Assembly: GCA_024345305.1 (NCBI GenBank)
Contig: BRON01000011.1
Span: forward strand, 558,001-622,000
Reading direction: 5' to 3'
DNA: 64,000 bases
Source of the DNA: Mrakia gelida
Lineage: Eukaryota > Basidiomycota > Tremellomycetes > Cystofilobasidiales > Mrakiaceae
The notes beneath the pieces were generated by a model. It saw nothing but the letters and a program-made list of their open reading frames with translations, had not been told where the DNA came from and did not search any database. The stretch's first letter is position 1, and the number at the start of each line of letters is the position of its first letter. Of this stretch, positions 58,421 through 64,000 are shown in pieces. The position numbers and the translations under genes are program-made.

Positions 58421-60693
58421 ATGGTAGACATCCATTCGATTGAGGATCAGCCAAACATCGCTCATGTAAAATCTTCCGTTTCGGAGTTCGCTCGTACCTC
58501 GTCGAACTTGGAACTTGTCGAGCTCAACGTCGACGTCCTTCCTCCTCGTGTCCCTTCACCTTCCCGCTGCACCTACCTCGTAAAGCTGATCAGTCAAAAC
58601 TTCAAGAAGGCTGGTGAACTGGTTCTTGCGTGTAAGCTCCCCTTCCTGCTAGACAGACTCGAAGAGCGTCGCATCAGTCGAAGTCTAACAGAGCGAGCTC
58701 TCGTTTCCTTCTTTTCTTATCTCCTCACCCTCTGCTTCTTCTCCTCCGCCATACTCGACTCTTTTAGCTCTAAGCAAGATCAACACCGATCCTGGTGACT
58801 ATCAGGACCGACCATCGCGTGAAGAAAAGCTTCTCTCAAACATCAAGACGCTGGTCGAGCTCGTCACCTTCCTATCTCCCATTTCCTCCTCGTGGACCTG
58901 TCTCGCTTGCGATCCTCTCGCTTCTTCGTTCGTTTCTGCATCAGCCCTCAACCTCCACCACCACCATCACCATCTCCAAATGCAGCCGGACGTCGAGAAA
59001 GAAGCGCTCTCGCAGCAGGAGAACGTCGAACACACCCCTTCTTCGTTCAAACCCAAGTCGACCTCGAAGCTCCTCCTCCTCCTCCTCGCCATCTCGTTCT
59101 CACTCTCTTTCGCCCTTCTCCATCTCTACAACTCTCCCTCTTCGCTCGATGCGCTCCTTTCGGACTCAGTAACCTTCGTTTTACACCAGGAGCAGGTACG
59201 TATCCGAGCATAGAGCATCGCTTGTGGCTGAAAAGGAAGCGACGAGCTCAAACCGTTTGGCTGACTTCCGTCCTCCTACCCTTCCTCTCCTCGCTCTCCT
59301 CGCTCCTACATCTCTCATCGTCATCTATTCCCTCGACCCAAAGAACCCCCATCACATCGTCGCTCCCTTCAACTTCTCCTCTCCTGTCATGTTGTACCCC
59401 GAACGGCTGCCTGAGCCGGAGAGATACCGTCACCCCTTCTTTCAATCCACCTCCTCCTCCATCAAACTCAACAGCACCTCGCCTCTCATCTTCGTCCGTG
59501 CGGATTCTGGGACATCGATTAGCGTCCGTTCTTCGGAGAATCTCGAAGGAGAGCGGGACCCCTGGGAGGGAGAGATTCCAAACGAGGACGAGATCATCGT
59601 AGTCGTGAGAGCTCGCTGGCCGGAGATTGAGGATTGGGAGATGAAGAAGTGGGGTATGAAGGAGCTAGCTCGATTGTATGGAGGCGAGGCAGTTCGGAAG
59701 GAGACGGATGGTTTGGCAACGGCGGTAGGAATTCTTCTCGACGTAAGTCGCGTCGCCACCGCTCGAGTTCCTTTTCTTGATCCTCGCTGAACCTTCCACG
59801 CCGTTCTTACTTCACCAAATTAGGCTCCAACACCAGGTCTTCCTTGGGAGAAGCCAGGTCGCCCTCCTCCGATCAACCAGGTCGTCCTCTTGGGCACCCT
59901 CATCACCCTCGTCGTCTCTCCTCGCTTCCGAGGTCGAGATCTGGAGATCACCAGGATACCGAATCGTAATCAAAACTTCAGGCTCTATGCTCCAACAGGA
60001 CTGGATAGTGGAACTGGCTCCTTCGAGGACGTGGACGTCAAGGCGGAAGTGGGATACGCAGGAGTGAGTTTGCGCGTCGCAGATCTCGACTTAGCGTTCG
60101 CCTTCGCTTTCTTCGCCGACTTCCCGTCACTGACTCCAAACCGAGCCGTTCTGGTTGCACAGGCTACCAAGTTCAACTCCTCCTTCACCGCAAGATCTCT
60201 CTCGATTTCCTTCTCGAACGGAGACGGACCTTCGTTCGGATCCGTCGAGTCGGCGTACTACAACTCCTCGTTCGCCCTCTCGAACTTCCTCAACGTCTCC
60301 ATCCCCGACTACGGACAAGTGGATCTCAAGCTATCCAACCACCCATCTCGTTCTCCCTCCTCTCCTTCCCTCAACGCAACCCTCACCGTCGGTCAAGGTC
60401 TGGACGAACTCGCCGACTACCGCGTCGGACTCATCAGCTTGTCTCTTCCCAAGGGGAGCTTCGAGGGAGAGTTCAGCGCTCGAACGGCATACGGAGACAT
60501 GGACGTTGACGTCGTGCCGGAGGAGGGGCAGGTGGTGGAGATCGAGAAGGTTGGGAGGTGGGATGGTGGGTCGAAGAAGGGACCTGGATTCGAATTTGCT
60601 GGTACGATCAGGAAGAAGGAAGGAGAGAGGAAGGGAGAGGGACGAATCGAGCTCCTTTCGAGCGAGGGGCTGGTGGAGCTGAAGATCGCTTGA
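58421..60693 (+). CDS. Type II membrane protein D2 with cytosolic leader, paralog of D1
   Basis: Exons 58421-58631, 58768-59195, 59344-59742, 59824-60063 and 60163-60693; 602 aa. An alternative start at 58980 (MQPDVEK) would give 461 aa, like D1. The leader runs in frame with a canonical intron: MVDIHSIEDQPNIAHVKSSV, then LVELNVDVLPPRVPSPSRC, then LLSNIKTLVELVTFL and WTCLACDPLASSFVSAS, and a His-rich run. The transmembrane helix LLLLLLAISFSLSFALLHLY and the ectodomain correspond to D1, including EITRIPNRNQNFRLYAP and LPKGSFEGEFSARTAYGDMD. Ectodomain N-x-S/T sites are frequent. The ectodomains have clearly diverged while the DNA around the start codon is nearly identical, suggesting either constraint or gene conversion there. 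Function unknown; no domain recognised. Confidence 0.72.
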
Positions 60694-60931
60694 TGGTCAT
60701 AATGTGACGAAGGGAGGGAAGGGAGACGGCCGAGCGAAGGGAACGACGCGACTTTGATCTTGATTCAATTCCGCAGACTACGACAGCGCATCATCCTCAA
60801 GACTTCCCTTCCAACGAAAAGAAGGACTGGTAGAAGTCCATCTGCGAAGAGCGGACCTGAGAAGGGAAGAGAAGCATTCATCAATCGGCACCGGCACCGT
60901 ACCACGTCTCCCTCTTGACCCAGTTCGCCGT

Positions 60932-62229
60932 TCACCACCTTGCTTTGAAGCTGAAGGGCTTATGATCTCTCCAGTCGAGCTTCTGGTGGACTGGAAGAAA
61001 AGGACGAAGCTCGTCAGTCCGTATGCAAACGAAAGGAAGGCGCGACGACGCGTCGAACGAACCGTCCGAGCAGTAGCGAACCGAGAGGCACTGTAGGATC
61101 GAAGAAGGCAAGTCAGAGAACAAGTCTACTATCCGTGGCAACAGAATGACTCACTCGACTACAAGCTGCAAGCTCCTTCCCTTTGGCTAGTCGAACGCAA
61201 GCACACTTCTCTCCACCATGACCCACGCTCCTCTCGCAATCCCACCAACTGCAGCCCCTCCTTCCTTTCCTCATATCCCCGGAATCGAGCAAGAGGTCAC
61301 CTCTAGCCATCTTCTCGATGACACTCAAGATGTCTCCGACGTCGGGCTTCATCGCAATCCTCCAACCGATGGCGCGTCTGATCTTGGGAAGGAGGGAGAC
61401 GATCGCCTCGAGGGTTTTGGTTTCGAGAGCGAGCAAGGGGATGGGAGACGAGACCTGGATCGATATGTGGTGATACAAAGTCCCGAGGACCTCTACGACG
61501 TTAGGCAGGAAGAACCGTGCACCAACTTGGTCTTCAGCGCCGTCGACCTACGAAGAAGCGAACCGGACATGTCAGACGACGCGCGCGTCTCGAAGACAGG
61601 GAAGGAAAGAACGCACGTCCAGAACCCACGACCCAGTATTCGCCAGGCTTTTGGAGAAGGCTACGTAGAGATCGCGAGCTTGGTCGGGATGCTCTCGGAC
61701 GAAACGAGGCAATCCAAGGCATGGGCACCTATCGACGATGATGATGAGGAAGCTGAGGGGAGTGGAGAAGGAGGAAGCGTTCGCGAAACCGAGATCGACG
61801 GATGCCTGGACGAGGTAGGATACGAGAGAGGGTAGGTACGTGGTGGTGAGCGTGCACTTACCACGAGACGCAGAGGGGTGAAGAAACGAGAAGGAAGTTG
61901 GGAGGACGAGGGTGAGTTCAGCTTCCGATCGTTCGCTTCTTCCTTTGAGCTCCAGACGAGGAGACAAAGACTGACCCAGAAGGAGTCCGACCACTCTGGA
62001 GTAGGATTTCCTCTGACTATCTTGTTGTACTGCGAGAGGAGTCCGAATACGGGATGATCAGCGAAAGGAGCGAGCAGACGAAGGCGGCGGGTCGAGCCGA
62101 CGAACTCGCACTCACCATGTCGTGGAGAGCAATGCTGTCAGCGTTGTTGAGACGTCGGTACGACATGGCTTCCAGTCCAGGGGACAGGCCGAGGAGTTGA
62201 GCGACTTCTGAAGGAGAGGGCCTGTTCAT
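60932..62229 (-). CDS. MYND-type zinc finger protein, paralog C
   Basis: Exons 62229-62116, 62029-61976, 61856-61617, 61547-61155, 61090-61063 and 60990-60932; 295 aa, in frame. The N-terminus EVAQLLGLS matches paralogs A and B, which supports the start at 62229 (a second Met lies 9 bases upstream). The middle has LYHHISIQVSSPIPLLALET and a helical core. The C-terminal finger reads CSRCLSVRYCS then HQKLDWRDHK, but the last ligand, Cys in paralog A (HKKSC), is Ser here (HKPFS, codon 60950-60952), and the protein ends FKARW. Without that ligand the second zinc site should be weakened or lost. An extra Cys pair (KCAC) lies just upstream of the finger. Same exon layout as paralog A, so they arose by whole-gene duplication. 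Function unknown. Confidence 0.78.
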
Positions 62230-64000
62230 GGGTGGCATATGGCAGCCAAAGGGGAAAAGGAAGGAGCGAGGAGGTCGACGTAGAGCTCGACTTCGAAGTT
62301 CCTCTCCTTCTTCCCTCTCACCGCTTCGACCTCCCAGAGCACGTGTTTCCATCCTCGCTACCTCATCTCTACAACCTCGAGGATATCATCAGTCATCTGA
62401 ACGTCAAGTCGAATCAGTCGTCTTCAAAGGATGGGGAACAGCAGAGGGACGAGAAGGTGAGCTTCGATCTCGATCTTCCTTCTCTCCTCTCTTCCCTTTC
62501 TATCCTTCTCTCCACCCTCGTCTCCTTCTCCTTCTCGTCTCTCTTGACACTATCGACGGCTGCTAACCTGCATGCCCTTCGCTTCGTTCTCTTGTCTCGT
62601 CGAACAGGTCGCCCTCGTCCCCCAAGAATCTCAACTCGAACCAGCTCTCGCTCCTCCTCCTCCCTCCAACCCTCCCTCTTCTTCATCCGTCCTCCCTCCC
62701 GCCATCCCGGATCCAACTCAACTCAACGTCACCTCAGCATCATCGTTCTCAGGAGACTCCACTGCCTCTCAGATCGCTCAACTCTTCTTCATCGTCGGTC
62801 GTCTCTCGTCCGAGAACGAAGCTCTCAAAGCTCAGGGCAACGTCCAGGCCTCGATCAATTCTCGCCTTTCGTCCGAGAACGAGGAGCTCAGGAAGAAAGT
62901 CGAAGAGACGGAAAGGACCATGGAGGAGATGTCGAAGACTGTCGGAAGTCATTGGGTCTGGGAGGCTGGGAGAGGGAAGGGGGAGGGAGGGAAAGGTCGA
63001 TGGACTTGGTCGGGTGTGAGTCGCTCTCTCCCTCCTTCGTTCCTCCTTCTTCTTCAATCTCGAGCTTGAGCTGACGTATAACAGCTTCGTGCCTTCAGGA
63101 GAAGCACAGTCGAGCCGTCCTACAAGTCGCACGCTCCAAACCACCTCCCTCCCTCGACTCGATCCTCGTCGAGCTCATCACCTCCATCTTCTCCCTCCTC
63201 GACCGTCCGGATCACCTTGCCCTCTGCGGCGTCTCCTTCAGGCTTCTCCAAGTAGCTTCGGGGCTCGTTTATGAGGAGGTCTCAGTCCTTGGGTCCAGCG
63301 CTGCTGCTTCGTTCGTGTCTGCAAGGGTGAGCTCCCTAAATCTTCCTCTTCGTCTTGTCTCCCCTCCTTCACTCATCGTCCCGCATCTTCGCCTTCCCAG
63401 GCCAGCAACCTCAATCCCCCCTCGATCCGGATCTCAACTCTCCTCCTACCCTCCTTCTTTAGCCTCAGTCCCACGGACTTCGACGCTTCCCACTTCGCAC
63501 CTCTCTTCAACGGAGGTACCCACCCTTTCCCAGTCCACCACGTCGCCATCCACGAGACGTCCTCCTCTTCCCTCTCGCAATGGTCGCCGATCCTCTGCTT
63601 CCTCGACCCCCTCTTCTTCCATCTTTTCGGTCCCAAAGATCCCCAAGACAGGGCAAACCTCGTCCCAACTGCCCTCGAGCTCAAGAACGACGACCTTCTC
63701 TTCGCCCAATCCTGGACACGCCTCAAAGGCTTCGGGGCTGTCGGTACCCGCTCTGTCCCCGTCCTTTCCAGCTCTAACGGACGCTTCGCTCTCTCCGAGA
63801 GTCTTCGTCGATGTAACCCTGAGGGAAGTCTGAAGATGCGGTTGGTCTCTGCATTCACCGACGGGCGGAGTCAGGAGGTGTTGAAGCAGTTCGAGGAGTT
63901 CGAGGAGAAGGGAATGTCCGAATTCCTCGCTTCTGCAGTACCCCCAGACCCAACCCGAGATCTTATCTCGCTGGAAGCCGCTGTGGAAGGACTCGATGCG
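62228..64000 (+). CDS. Coiled-coil F-box-like protein (3' end beyond window)
   Basis: Exons 62228-62279, 62338-62456, 62608-63015, 63099-63326 and 63401 to beyond 64000, in frame. A coiled coil with heptad-like spacing is in exon 3 (FIVGRLSSENEALKAQ; SRLSSENEELRKKVEE). The F-box-like part follows in exon 4: SILVELITSIFSLLDR then LALCGVSFRLLQVASGLVYE. The last exon has Phe- and Leu-rich, strand-like sequence (RISTLLLPSFFSLSPTDF) and stays open to the window end. Presumed SCF adaptor, target unknown. The start is uncertain: 62228 is the only ATG that reaches exon 2 in frame through a GTAGAG donor, and it would overlap the start codon of MYND C on the other strand. Confidence 0.6.

Noticed and set aside
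1..64000. Search for CRISPR arrays, rRNA, tRNA, bacterial operons or virus-like genes
   Set aside because: None seen. The intron-rich eukaryotic gene structure is uniform across the window, and no base-composition island suggests recent transfer.

Overview
The window is a gene-dense stretch of nuclear DNA from a filamentous or yeast-like basidiomycete. The evidence is seen directly: almost every gene is cut by many short introns (about 43 to 240 bp, mostly 70 to 110) with GTGAGT/GTCAGT/GTTCGT donors, CTGAC-type branch sites and CAG acceptors. The base composition is GC- and CT-rich, with C-ending codons. The gene set (ATG12, Raptor, INO80, fungal mS23 and mS45, a Kre9/Knh1 wall protein, an Atos/FAM214 protein) is fungal. 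A Pucciniomycotina (Microbotryomycetes-like) source is my inference from intron density and style, not a database result. I built all gene models by hand; the coordinates keep reading frame across every exon unless stated.

Layout. 0-4 kb: a methyltransferase-like gene running off the left edge, then a 2 kb intergenic region with a duplicated, foldable repeat, then EMC10 (all minus). 4-12 kb (plus): ATG12, a large two-HKD phospholipase D-like protein, and an F-box-like protein with a 10-nt micro-exon. 12-20 kb: MYND paralog A (minus), a STB6-like protein (plus), an F-box protein (minus). 20-26 kb: mitoribosomal proteins mS45 and mS23, converging, then MYND paralog B (plus). 26-33 kb: a GPI-anchored Kre9-like protein (minus), an F-box-like protein and a SET-domain protein (plus). 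33-38 kb: an arrestin-like protein (minus), membrane protein D1 (plus), a small single-pass membrane protein (minus). 38.7-46.2 kb (minus): Raptor/KOG1 and an F-box protein. 46.5-58.2 kb (plus): an Atos-like protein, a doubtful short gene, and INO80. 58.4-64 kb: D2, a paralog of D1 (plus), MYND paralog C (minus), and an F-box/coiled-coil gene leaving the right edge (plus).

How the genes fit together. Most are unlinked housekeeping functions: autophagy and TORC1 signalling (ATG12, Raptor), chromatin (INO80, the SET protein, perhaps the STB6-like protein), mitochondrial translation (mS23, mS45), ER membrane insertion (EMC10), the cell wall (Kre9-like). The lineage-specific layer is the interesting part. 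It consists of five F-box-like proteins, three members of one MYND zinc-finger family of which two have lost parts of the finger, and a duplicated type II membrane protein whose N-terminal leader is in frame in one copy and shifted in the other.

The most noteworthy observations are MYND paralog B (loss of the finger exon and an apparently new C-terminus), the tandem structured repeat at 1.6-2.6 kb, the D1/D2 leader frameshift, and the strongly over-represented octamer GACGCGTC, found mostly in introns. I saw no CRISPR array, no convincing tRNA or rRNA gene and no intact transposable element.
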